Positions 23,384 through 30,088 of a stretch of 48,857 bases of DNA are shown here, piece after piece (position 1 is the stretch's first letter; each line of letters begins with the position of its first letter). The notes under the pieces are model-generated. The model saw nothing but the letters and a program-made list of their open reading frames with translations, was not told the origin of the DNA and made no database searches. The stretch lies in the NCBI GenBank assembly GCA_016744375.1, contig JADGEM010000033.1, positions 1-48,857 on the forward strand, read 5' to 3'. Origin of the DNA: Gammaproteobacteria bacterium. GTDB lineage: Bacteria; Pseudomonadota; Gammaproteobacteria; GRL18. The position numbers and the translations under genes were made by a program.

Positions 23384-24151
23384 TTATTCCGTGGTCTCAG
23401 TCTCTGGAGCAGTTGTATTAGTGCTTGATGCGTCATTAGAACCATTGCTCATATTAGTAAATAACATGGTTCCAAAACCACCCATGAGCAGACCGGCAAT
23501 CAATGACACATTAGTGCTTGACAGAAGCTTTGCCAGTTCAGCCTGATCAATATTACCGCTCATCATGGATTGGATGAGTGCTTTATATTCTTCCATTTTC
23601 CCTGATAGATCATCTGTTGCTGAGCCAGTGGGCTGATCCATTGGTGAGCTGGTGGCAGAGTGTGCATTTGCATAAGTTGTTTGGGTATCTGTTTGAGATG
23701 CTTTTGCTACGGCTTTTCTGAATGCAGGCAGGTGGTTATTGTAGGATGCAGCCTGCAAGTGAAACAGAACATCCTGAATATCAGCCTGCTGAGTATGCAT
23801 TAATAAATGATCATACATGGCTATGTTATCAATCTCAGCGGCAACACCGACCTCATTACATTCAATGAGAGAATTTGGTATTTCTAAGCGTTCAGCCCAG
23901 TCATTCACCGGTGGCTCTACCTGGTATTTTTCTGCCAGCATAAGTAATGCTGTATAGTGCTGTTTTTCAGCTTCAATAATATTAACAAAAGGGGTGACAG
24001 CGCCAAATTTATTAATGACCTGTGTGTAAGACTCAAAGGCATGATATTCATCATAGATAGCAATTCTTAGGATTTGATTGAGTAGTGGTTCATCAAAGTC
24101 AGGATCAATTCTTTGGCTGAGAAGCAGCTTCTCATCAAAATTTACGGGCAT
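23384..24151 (-). CDS. ferritin-like protein with C-terminal membrane anchor, 255 aa
   Basis: Residues 20-150 repeat the ferritin-like plan of the 9901-10362 protein: YDEYHAFESY (33-42), E-x-x-H at E62/H65, AAEIDNIAMY (104-113) and NNHLPAF (138-144). The Glu of QENH in the paralogue is Asn here. Residues 150-205 are a polar linker, and residues 214-232 (NVSLIAGLLMGGFGTMLFT) look like a membrane helix or hairpin, followed by a Thr/Glu-rich tail. A ferritin-like domain tied to a membrane, first in a Fur-controlled operon with a P1B-6 ATPase, suggests iron oxidation or binding at the organelle membrane. I know of no described homologue. Confidence 0.72.
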   Translation of the reverse strand: MPVNFDEKLLLSQRIDPDFDEPLLNQILRIAIYDEYHAFESYTQVINKFGAVTPFVNIIEAEKQHYTALLMLAEKYQVEPPVNDWAERLEIPNSLIECNEVGVAAEIDNIAMYDHLLMHTQQADIQDVLFHLQAASYNNHLPAFRKAVAKASQTDTQTTYANAHSATSSPMDQPTGSATDDLSGKMEEYKALIQSMMSGNIDQAELAKLLSSTNVSLIAGLLMGGFGTMLFTNMSNGSNDASSTNTTAPETETTE

Positions 24152-24200
24152 CTGGTACCTCAGACAGTAAAGAAGTAATTAGAAATTGTATTCTAAATGG

Positions 24201-24221
24201 TATTGATAATGATTGTCAATA
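24201..24221 (-). promoter_or_regulatory. Fur box of the ferrosome-like operon
   Basis: Bases 24204-24218 read TGATAATGATTGTCA, differing from the 7-1-7 Fur palindrome at one position. The longer dyad (arms TATTGATAA and TTGTCAATA) has one mismatch. It is 50-70 bases before the ferritin-like start codon. Confidence 0.85.
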
Positions 24222-24243
24222 CAGATGGGTTGGAGTTTGCGAG

Positions 24244-24573
24244 TTAAGTCTTATTTATCGCATCACTTATTTTTTGACAGAGTTCAGGGTCACTTTGACC
24301 TGCACACAAATGTTCCCACATAGATTTATTCCACTTTTCAGGATCATACTGAATGGTTGCTGAACCGACAGCCTTATTCACCTTAACATTGTTAATGCCG
24401 CTTAAGGTATCAATAAACTGCTCAACGGATATCTCTTTAAATGAATCCATCTCAGAAAATTGTTTGATTAAGGGAATGCTGCTTTTTGAAAAACGCAGAC
24501 GAATTCGCCCGGGGACATAATGAATGATAGTGAGTGTTTTACCGATTTCAAGAAAGAGGTCAAGTGCTTGCAT
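24244..24573 (-). CDS. HMA_2-like heavy-metal-associated domain protein, 109 aa
   Basis: The motif HYVPGRIRLRF (residues 18-28) and the later VKVNKAVGSATIQYDPEKW strand pair are characteristic of the HMA_2 family, a ferredoxin-like fold that lacks the CxxC of copper chaperones. The FezB-like N-terminus has a degenerate form (TPVRIRYYV), so the two may be partners. Ferrosome loci of other bacteria encode an HMA-domain protein (FezC); this is a candidate, not a firm assignment. It lies before the Fur box and must use its own promoter upstream of 24573, where I see no clear Fur site. Confidence 0.72.
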   Translation of the reverse strand: MQALDLFLEIGKTLTIIHYVPGRIRLRFSKSSIPLIKQFSEMDSFKEISVEQFIDTLSGINNVKVNKAVGSATIQYDPEKWNKSMWEHLCAGQSDPELCQKISDAINKT

Positions 24574-24664
24574 AATACATAGATACAGTAAGTTAAAGAG
24601 AGATTACAGGATTTTAGCACATTAAAAAATAATTAAAACTGAGTGTATTGTTTCATTTACGATA

Positions 24665-25075
24665 TTATTTTTTTATGCACTGATACATTGTAGTGTTTAT
24701 CTGTAAGCGATCGGTAATGGTATGCTGGACAAGAGTCCTGTCTCTATTGACCATGATTTTTACATTTGAATAATTATTCCTGTATTCTTCCCAGCCATCA
24801 GAATTTGTATCGATGAGTGTTAATTTACCTGTGCCAACACCGGCAAAGGTGCTTGTTTTTCCGCCTTCCCATAAACCTGATAGTGTTCTGGGGGAAAACA
24901 GGTAATATACCGTATCAAGAGGTCCAGGTTTAACTCCCTGTTTTAATAAGGCGCCAGCTGAAAGCTGCTGTTCACGTCCATCTGCATTAATGTATCCACC
25001 GGGAAGACAGGCAATCTTTTCGGCCATTGCATTAGCTGAGCTTAAGATTAATAGTACGGTTACTAAATATTTCAT
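24665..25075 (-). CDS. secreted hypothetical protein, 136 aa
   Basis: A clear signal peptide (MKYLVTVLLILSSANAMA, cleavage near residue 18) precedes a compact domain with one Cys at each end (IACLPGG and MYQCIKK), which may form a disulfide in the periplasm. The segment LTLIDTNSDGWEEYRNNY resembles a calcium-loop-like turn. Family not recognised. Monocistronic. Confidence 0.65.
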   Translation of the reverse strand: MKYLVTVLLILSSANAMAEKIACLPGGYINADGREQQLSAGALLKQGVKPGPLDTVYYLFSPRTLSGLWEGGKTSTFAGVGTGKLTLIDTNSDGWEEYRNNYSNVKIMVNRDRTLVQHTITDRLQINTTMYQCIKK

Positions 25076-25169
25076 TTTGAATCTCCAGTTTATTCAATGA
25101 GTATAGCACCAGATAATTAAATGTCTTCTGGCAGAATGAATGCTTTATCAGGACTTCAGATAGCTTGAT

Positions 25170-26006
25170 TCAGTCAAAGTCATCATCCTGATGATTAGAA
25201 TTCCAGTCATTTAAGCGCCAGTCATAATCAATGAAATAAATTTTGACAGTCTTTGAGCTAATTTTCTTCTGTTCTTCCGGAACATGACTTAGTGTCTTTG
25301 AATATTGAGCAAATAAGTCATTTAATGAATAAAATCCACGATGACCTTTGTTAAAATCATTTTCATACCAGTCAAAAATTTTAGAAACCTCAAGAGTTCC
25401 TGCATCAGGATTATAACGATTACGCTGCTTATCAGATAAAAACTTTATCATACCAAGGGCCATTTGCTGTTCGATTTTATCAGCCGTATAGGCCTCATTG
25501 ATTAATGCCGGACAACCAATGGAGGCGCAAACCAGAGCAATATGAATAAAGGGATCATCATAGATACTTTCCTGACGTAAAAACTGGTGTTCCAGTTCAT
25601 CCAGACTCCTTTTTTGACCGAGTAATACAAAAAATTGTTTTTTCCAGGGAGTGCTGAAAAAAGAACCAATGTCTTTTATACTTTTAAGATCAGGATATTG
25701 GCTGAGCACCAGCTGAATAGTAAAAGCATTATAGGCATTGATTAAGAATGCTTTTTGCTGATTTTTCGTCCATAAGTTGAATTCTTTTTGGTTAATGTCG
25801 GAGAGTTCATTAAGATAGTGAGACAATTGCGAACTTTGTTGTTTGAATTGCGCATAATCTACCTGGCTGATAGAACCGTTAGAAGATAGATGAATATTTT
25901 TCTGCAGAAGCACATTCCATTGACTGTGTTGATGATCAAAAGCATATAGAATGTGCATAGAAAATAGAAAAAAATTGCACATTATTAGTTTAATAAAGTA
26001 TTTCAT
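25170..26006 (-). CDS. DUF547 secreted protein, 278 aa
   Basis: A signal peptide (LIMCNFFLFSMHILYA) is followed by a DUF547 domain with its usual segments: KAFLINAYNAFTIQLVL, DIGSFFSTPWKKQFF, SLDELEHQFLR, HIALVCASIGCPALI and KIFDWYENDF. The conserved Cys pair in CASIGCP suggests a papain-like or redox-linked site, but no activity is established. Probably periplasmic. Monocistronic. Confidence 0.87.
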   Translation of the reverse strand: MKYFIKLIMCNFFLFSMHILYAFDHQHSQWNVLLQKNIHLSSNGSISQVDYAQFKQQSSQLSHYLNELSDINQKEFNLWTKNQQKAFLINAYNAFTIQLVLSQYPDLKSIKDIGSFFSTPWKKQFFVLLGQKRSLDELEHQFLRQESIYDDPFIHIALVCASIGCPALINEAYTADKIEQQMALGMIKFLSDKQRNRYNPDAGTLEVSKIFDWYENDFNKGHRGFYSLNDLFAQYSKTLSHVPEEQKKISSKTVKIYFIDYDWRLNDWNSNHQDDDFD

Positions 26007-26179
26007 ATTATGGATTTATCACATTGTTTGTCCTTTGGAAACATGAGTCGATTATGTTCTGAATAAACTTATCTTAATTAAGTTGAAATGTATACTGCTG
26101 TATATACCATGATAAAAAATGAGTTATACTGAACATATAAATATAATTCTAACTCCTTTGTGATTTGCGATTTGTATAC

Positions 26180-26773
26180 ATGTTGAATCCACGACTTTAT
26201 CGAAATTTGCCTAATATCATCAGCTCTATTCGTCTTTTAATGGTGCCGGTATTATTGTATCTGGCGTTCAGCCATCAGCCTGTATCATATATGATTGTCC
26301 TGGTTGTGACTGAGATGACAGATGTTCTGGATGGCTATCTGGCCAGACGCCTTAAACTGGTTTCTGAATTGGGAGCTCAACTGGATAGTTGGGGGGATTT
26401 TTTTGTTTATATGACAATGATTATTTCTGCCTGGATGCTCTGGCCGGACATTCTTGCCCGTGAGAGTCTTTATGTCATTATCATTTTCAGTTGTTTTACC
26501 CTACCTGTTTTAGTTGGGCTGATAAAATTTAAAACCTGGACCAGTTACCATACAACCAGTGCCAAGTTTGCAGTTGTGGTGAGTGTCGTGGCCTATGTTT
26601 TATTATTTACCGGTCTTTTGGTCTGGCCAGTTAAAATGGCAGCTGTGTTATGCCTTTATGCTGCCATAGAGCAAATATTAATTACACTTCTGTGTAATGA
26701 AGAACGAATTGTTGATGTTAAAAGCCTTTGGCATGCATTGAAAGAAAAACGGGCCAGAGAAAAGTGTCAATAA
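26180..26773 (+). CDS. CDP-alcohol phosphatidyltransferase family membrane protein, 197 aa
   Basis: ATG 26180 is chosen; a TTG five codons upstream is possible. The signature DG-x2-AR-x8-G-x3-D-x3-D is complete (D51, G52, A55, R56, G65, D69, D73), within about six membrane helices. The family transfers a phosphatidyl group from CDP-diacylglycerol to an alcohol such as glycerol-3-phosphate or inositol phosphate. The acceptor is not clear; the protein resembles the PgsA side more than phosphatidylserine synthase. A housekeeping pgsA may exist elsewhere. Confidence 0.87.
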   Translation: MLNPRLYRNLPNIISSIRLLMVPVLLYLAFSHQPVSYMIVLVVTEMTDVLDGYLARRLKLVSELGAQLDSWGDFFVYMTMIISAWMLWPDILARESLYVIIIFSCFTLPVLVGLIKFKTWTSYHTTSAKFAVVVSVVAYVLLFTGLLVWPVKMAAVLCLYAAIEQILITLLCNEERIVDVKSLWHALKEKRAREKCQ

Positions 26774-26917
26774 ATAAAATTAGGAGAGAACAGCCTCTTT
26801 ATGTAATCTTTATCACCAAAGCAGGGCAGTATCCCAGTAAAACACTAAGAAAGTCTTGAAGTGTAAGGGTTTCACCTATATATTGAATGTTAACAAATGC
26901 TAATGTTGTGAGGCATT

Positions 26918-27163
26918 ATGAAATTTTCAATAATTACATTGCTTTTAATCGGTGGTTTATTAACCAGTTCATTGGCTTTTAGTCAGTCCTTATCTCTCTA
27001 TGAATATTATAATGAATATATGGAGTCGGCAAAAATCAGTGCTGTGTCTGAGCCAGTAAGTCGTAGCGAGGGAAACAAGTTGTCTCTGCCAGAATATTAT
27101 TCAGAATACTGTGCAGATAATGATACTCCAGTCTTTAACAGACAGACAAAGAGCAAAAAGTAA
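26918..27163 (+). CDS. small secreted protein with repeated YEYY-type motif, 81 aa
   Basis: Signal peptide MKFSIITLLLIGGLLTSSLA, then two related segments, LSLYEYYNEYMES and LSLPEYYSEYCAD, separated by about 20 residues, and a basic tail. The internal duplication L-S-L-x-E-Y-Y-x-E-Y is plain. ATG follows TGTGAGG. I do not recognise a family; export to the periplasm is likely. The leader 26774-26917 shows nothing definite. Confidence 0.55.
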   Translation: MKFSIITLLLIGGLLTSSLAFSQSLSLYEYYNEYMESAKISAVSEPVSRSEGNKLSLPEYYSEYCADNDTPVFNRQTKSKK

Positions 27164-27337
27164 TCAGCAAAACAAATGCATTGCCAGAAGCCGTTTAAAA
27201 TAGCCATACTTCGGGGGATTTGGTCATGTGCCAATGACCCGGCTGAAAATTCTTCCCTTTACCAATGGGCCATACTGAGTCCGTTCATTAACTGTATTCT
27301 TTAGTTTGACAACAGAGATAAAACAGCAAAATTATAG

Positions 27338-27365
27338 TTGCCTTTACTTAAAACTTGTCTATACT
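27338..27365 (+). promoter_or_regulatory. candidate sigma-70 promoter for the DsrC-like gene
   Basis: TTGCCT (27338-27343), a 16-base spacer and TATACT (27360-27365). The remainder of 27164-27337 contains no gene I can support. Confidence 0.4.
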
Positions 27366-27433
27366 TAAATAAATCCTTAGTAAAAAACTCGGGTATTAAT
27401 TTTGCAGCTCATTATAGCGAAAGGAGACGTAAA

Positions 27434-27754
27434 ATGTATGATACAGTCAATATGGTCAGAGTTGTAAATTTTGACCGGCAGGCGATAGAAGAGCGGGCTA
27501 GGAAAAGCGGTTTTCATTTAACAGACAAGCATTGGGAAGCGATTGATTTTATAAGTAAATTCTATGACTATCATGAGAATGAAGCACTTAAAGTCGGTGA
27601 TTACAATAATGCTCTTAAGGGAAAATATTCCAGTCAGGGGGGCTTGAAATACCTCTATTCTTTATTTCCTGATGGGCCTGTCAATACGATAACTCAACTG
27701 GCAGGTATTTCAGTGACTAATACTCAGGATCATTCCATGGGTTCAGTCCATTGA
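27434..27754 (+). CDS. DsrC/TusE-fold protein lacking the conserved cysteines (RspA-like), 106 aa
   Basis: Start at ATG 27434 behind AAGGAG; an upstream in-frame extension has no RBS. The fold-defining segments are present: NFDRQAIEERARKSGFHLTD, KHWEAIDFISKFYDYH and KYLYSLFPDGPVNTITQLAG. DsrC and TusE carry one or two Cys in a C-terminal arm; here the tail (ISVTNTQDHSMGSVH) has none, and there is no Cys in the protein. Such Cys-less members have been called RspA (regulatory sulfur-related protein) and cannot carry a persulfide. No dsr genes lie alongside. Confidence 0.78.
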   Translation: MYDTVNMVRVVNFDRQAIEERARKSGFHLTDKHWEAIDFISKFYDYHENEALKVGDYNNALKGKYSSQGGLKYLYSLFPDGPVNTITQLAGISVTNTQDHSMGSVH

Positions 27755-27803
27755 AAATCTCTATTATTTAATGGGATATTTAAAAAAGACTTAAGATGGA
27801 ACT

Positions 27804-27838
27804 GCCTGTTTCAGGAGTAAAATACCCCTGAAATGGGC
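27804..27838. terminator. hairpin between convergent genes, possible terminator
   Basis: GCCTGTTTCAGG and CCTGAAATGGGC can pair over a ten-base loop. No T-run follows, so intrinsic termination is uncertain. Confidence 0.35.
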
Positions 27839-27862
27839 TGTGCATTGTTGTATAGATTTTAG

Positions 27863-28372
27863 TTAGACATTCATGCTCAAGTCAGAAGGAGTCCAGCTAA
27901 TGCCTTCCTCTGAGGCAGAAGGGTTTTTATCGTGTAAAATTTGTTCAATCTTAGCCACCTGAGTTTTGGGCACATCAACCATTAAGAGGATTTCATTATG
28001 CTGGAATGCAGCATGAAATCCGCTTAGATGTATGGTGGGTTTTGTGAGGTAATAATAACCTGTCGAATAAGTGGCTACCATAACAATCAGTGACATCGTA
28101 GCTAAAAAATAATTGCCTGATATTATGGACATCAATAGAATAACCAGAGCTGTAAAAAAAATACCCAGATTTAAACTCCACAGAGTATCTTCTATTTTTG
28201 TATGCATATCACGCTGTTGATTAGGTGCTGAGGTGGGAAGTCCTTCCAAATTAACTCCTGGCCTGGACAGAGAGTGTATCTGTTTGATATTAATATTTTC
28301 TTGAATGAGATCCTGAACAGCTTTCTTAGCATTTTCTATATTTGGAAAGAGAAAAAATAAGCGGCGATACAT
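27863..28372 (-). CDS. DUF1269-like two-helix membrane protein, 169 aa
   Basis: The N-terminal RRLFFLFPNIENAKKAVQDL and IKQIHSLSRPGVNLEGLP are typical of DUF1269-type proteins. Two adjacent membrane helices (about residues 70-115) follow, then a soluble ferredoxin-like end (HNEILLMVDVPKTQVAKIEQ). Function is unknown; members are often linked to membrane stress. Monocistronic, convergent to the DsrC-like gene. Confidence 0.7.
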   Translation of the reverse strand: MYRRLFFLFPNIENAKKAVQDLIQENINIKQIHSLSRPGVNLEGLPTSAPNQQRDMHTKIEDTLWSLNLGIFFTALVILLMSIISGNYFLATMSLIVMVATYSTGYYYLTKPTIHLSGFHAAFQHNEILLMVDVPKTQVAKIEQILHDKNPSASEEGISWTPSDLSMNV

Positions 28373-28458
28373 GGTGATTTCTCCTGATTAGGACTTTAAA
28401 AATATTTTTTCGTTAAAGCCATTATTGTTGAGATTCAGGACAAAATCAGAAAGAATTA

Positions 28459-28772
28459 TTATCGGTTAATGTGCTTAGCTATTTTGTCCATTTCTTTTGC
28501 TAGTATAAAATCTTTCTTACTGATCCCATTGCTCTCATGGGTGGTTAAATCAACCACCACTTTTTTATAAACATTAAACCACTCGGGATGGTGATTTGAG
28601 TGTTCAGCAATCAAAGCAACCTGCGTCATAAATCCAAATGCCGCAACAAAATCACTGAAAATAAATTCACAGTGAACCGCTCTTGTGAAGTGGAAGGGGC
28701 TTGCAAAGACCAGTTTGGGTTTTCTGAGATGAATTCAGTTAACTGATCTTCTGTGACGTTTAAGTTATTCAT
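28459..28772 (-). pseudogene. phhB: pterin-4a-carbinolamine dehydratase gene with a frameshift
   Basis: The first frame, from ATG 28772, gives [20 protein letters not shown] then W-S-L and soon stops. A shift near 28700-28708 leads into [18 protein letters not shown], then [28 protein letters not shown] and [12 protein letters not shown], ending at 28459. The second part is a textbook PCD with the active-site HHPEW. PCD recycles the pterin cofactor of aromatic amino-acid hydroxylases. All catalytic parts are present, so one indel separates this from an intact roughly 104-aa enzyme; sequencing error or recent decay are both possible. Confidence 0.8.
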
Positions 28773-28808
28773 ACTCACTTAACTAATTCACTTAACTAAT
28801 TCTCTTAA

Positions 28809-29036
28809 CTATCCTGCATCAATACCTTCATCGAAATTATTACCAACATCCTGGCTAAAATCTTTACCTGGACATTCAACAGGAATATCTTCGTAAATTT
28901 GTCTATTTTCTTCATTTTCAAAATAGATAGTCAGATCGTTATAATGGCTGCCTTCGACGAGATAGGGCTTGCCCTCTAGATCGGTGACTTCATGTAAGGA
29001 AATTGGATCGGTAGTACTTAATCTATGCTGAATCAT
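28809..29036 (-). CDS. hypothetical acidic protein, 75 aa, behind an IscR-like site
   Basis: Soluble, acidic, with a single Cys (ECPGKDF); begins MIQHRLSTTDPISLHEVTDL and ends in an Asp/Gly-rich tail. No family is recognised. AGGAGAAATT precedes the start. Its upstream region carries an IscR type-1-like dyad facing it, and it is divergent from the rhodanese gene, so both may respond to Fe-S status. Confidence 0.6.
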   Translation of the reverse strand: MIQHRLSTTDPISLHEVTDLEGKPYLVEGSHYNDLTIYFENEENRQIYEDIPVECPGKDFSQDVGNNFDEGIDAG

Positions 29037-29088
29037 GACAATTTCTCCTATTAAAATAAAAGCCTGTCTTCATAATAAACATAGATTA

Positions 29089-29110
29089 ACCAAGTAAAAT
29101 AGTCAAGTAC
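29089..29110 (-). promoter_or_regulatory. IscR type-1-like site upstream of the 75-aa gene
   Basis: Read on the minus strand, GTACTTGACTATTTTACTTG closely follows the Escherichia coli iscR promoter site form (TTGACCAATTTACTCGG). It lies 53-74 bases before the start at 29036. Weak Rrf2-family recognition is possible instead. Confidence 0.5.
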
Positions 29111-29226
29111 TTTGACAAATAAATATTGATTCTATTTTTTTACTATATTTTGTCACTAAGAATTATATATCCTCATGTTTTATAAGTTATTTGATTATTA
29201 TTGATTAATTACTACCCATGATGAAT

Positions 29227-29249
29227 AATACTTGACTAAAATAGTATGC
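29227..29249 (+). promoter_or_regulatory. IscR type-1-like site upstream of the rhodanese gene
   Basis: AATACTTGACTAAAATAGTA matches the type-1 pattern ATA-x-TTGACT-W4-AGT and is oriented towards the rhodanese start at 29291, 42 bases on. It shares the TACTTGACTA core with the divergent site. The rest of 29111-29226 is AT-rich with no gene. Confidence 0.5.
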
Positions 29250-29290
29250 TAACATCAAATAGATGCTTAAACGATCAAGGAATACACTTA

Positions 29291-29626
29291 ATGCAGGAAA
29301 TGAGTCCACAGCAAGTTCATGAATATTTAGAAAAAATGACTGGCCAACCTGTACCACTACAACCATTGTTACTCGATGTTCGTGAGAATTGGGAATACGA
29401 TATTTGTCATATTAGAGGCTCAGAGCTTGTTCCTATGCAGACCATTCCCAATCACCTTGAACGATTGGATCCAAACCGTGAAATTATCGTGATTTGCCAT
29501 CATGGTGTTCGTAGTCGGATGGTAGGGCGGTTCTTAGAACAGGCTGGGTTTAAGAATATTCGTAATCTTACTGGAGGAGTTACTGCCTGGGCACAGCTTG
29601 TTGAGCCCAGTATGCCGACTTATTAA
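29291..29626 (+). CDS. single-domain rhodanese, 111 aa
   Basis: ATG 29291 is preferred, with AAGGA nine bases upstream; starts at 29246 or 29303 are alternatives. The fold segments LLLDVRENWEYDICHIRGSE and NREIIVICHHGVRSRMVG are clear, with catalytic C69 in the loop CHHGVRS, and GGVTAWAQ at the end. It would transfer sulfane sulfur, possibly for Fe-S or thiol metabolism. The IscR-like site upstream supports the former. Confidence 0.9.
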   Translation: MQEMSPQQVHEYLEKMTGQPVPLQPLLLDVRENWEYDICHIRGSELVPMQTIPNHLERLDPNREIIVICHHGVRSRMVGRFLEQAGFKNIRNLTGGVTAWAQLVEPSMPTY

Positions 29627-29679
29627 AAGGTGTTTCACCTGAAAAATCAGTCGACTTTGTCAATTTTTATGAGATTAAA

Positions 29680-29880
29680 TTAATTTTGTCGTGGAACGTA
29701 AGAGACCCAACGGGCACCTTCAACTATTTTTTGGACATGATTTGTGTCTGTCACTGTGACCGTGTGATCACCATTGACAATAACACTGACAATACCTTCA
29801 TCATCATTTGTAATTTTTGTTCCATCTTCAAGATCACAACCCCAAACCTGGATGGATCGTTTTTTTCCTTTTCTGGCCAT
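29680..29880 (-). CDS. small hypothetical beta-rich protein, 66 aa
   Basis: A basic start (MARKGKKRSIQVWGCDLEDG) is followed by alternating beta segments (GIVSVIVNGDHTVTVTDTNH). No signal peptide or membrane segment. Unrecognised. The start is preceded by ACAGGTATTCAAA. A plus-strand ORF over the same bases looks like a shadow. Confidence 0.5.
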   Translation of the reverse strand: MARKGKKRSIQVWGCDLEDGTKITNDDEGIVSVIVNGDHTVTVTDTNHVQKIVEGARWVSYVPRQN

Positions 29881-30088
29881 TTTGAATACCTGTTGTTAAT
29901 ATCATAGTAAAAAGCTAGGTTATTATGGTAGTTATCTAGAGGTTTTTTGTCAACAAAAAAATAGCTTTTCATAATGTCGACATTATTGTGATGAAAGTAG
30001 ACTTGTCAGGTATTACCTACTGAAATTTTTTTTATAAAATTTTACAATATTGAAAACTCACTATAACTTATAAAATAAAAGGATTTGC

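Noticed and set aside
23384..24151. Encapsulin cargo ferritin
   Set aside because: No encapsulin shell gene lies nearby and the C-terminus is a membrane segment plus Thr/Glu tail, not a short cargo-loading peptide.
19042..24573. Reading the locus as a magnetosome island
   Set aside because: No MamA, B, E, K, M, O, P or Q-type gene is present; only one MamC-like protein. A P1B-6 ATPase and HMA_2 protein fit a ferrosome locus better.
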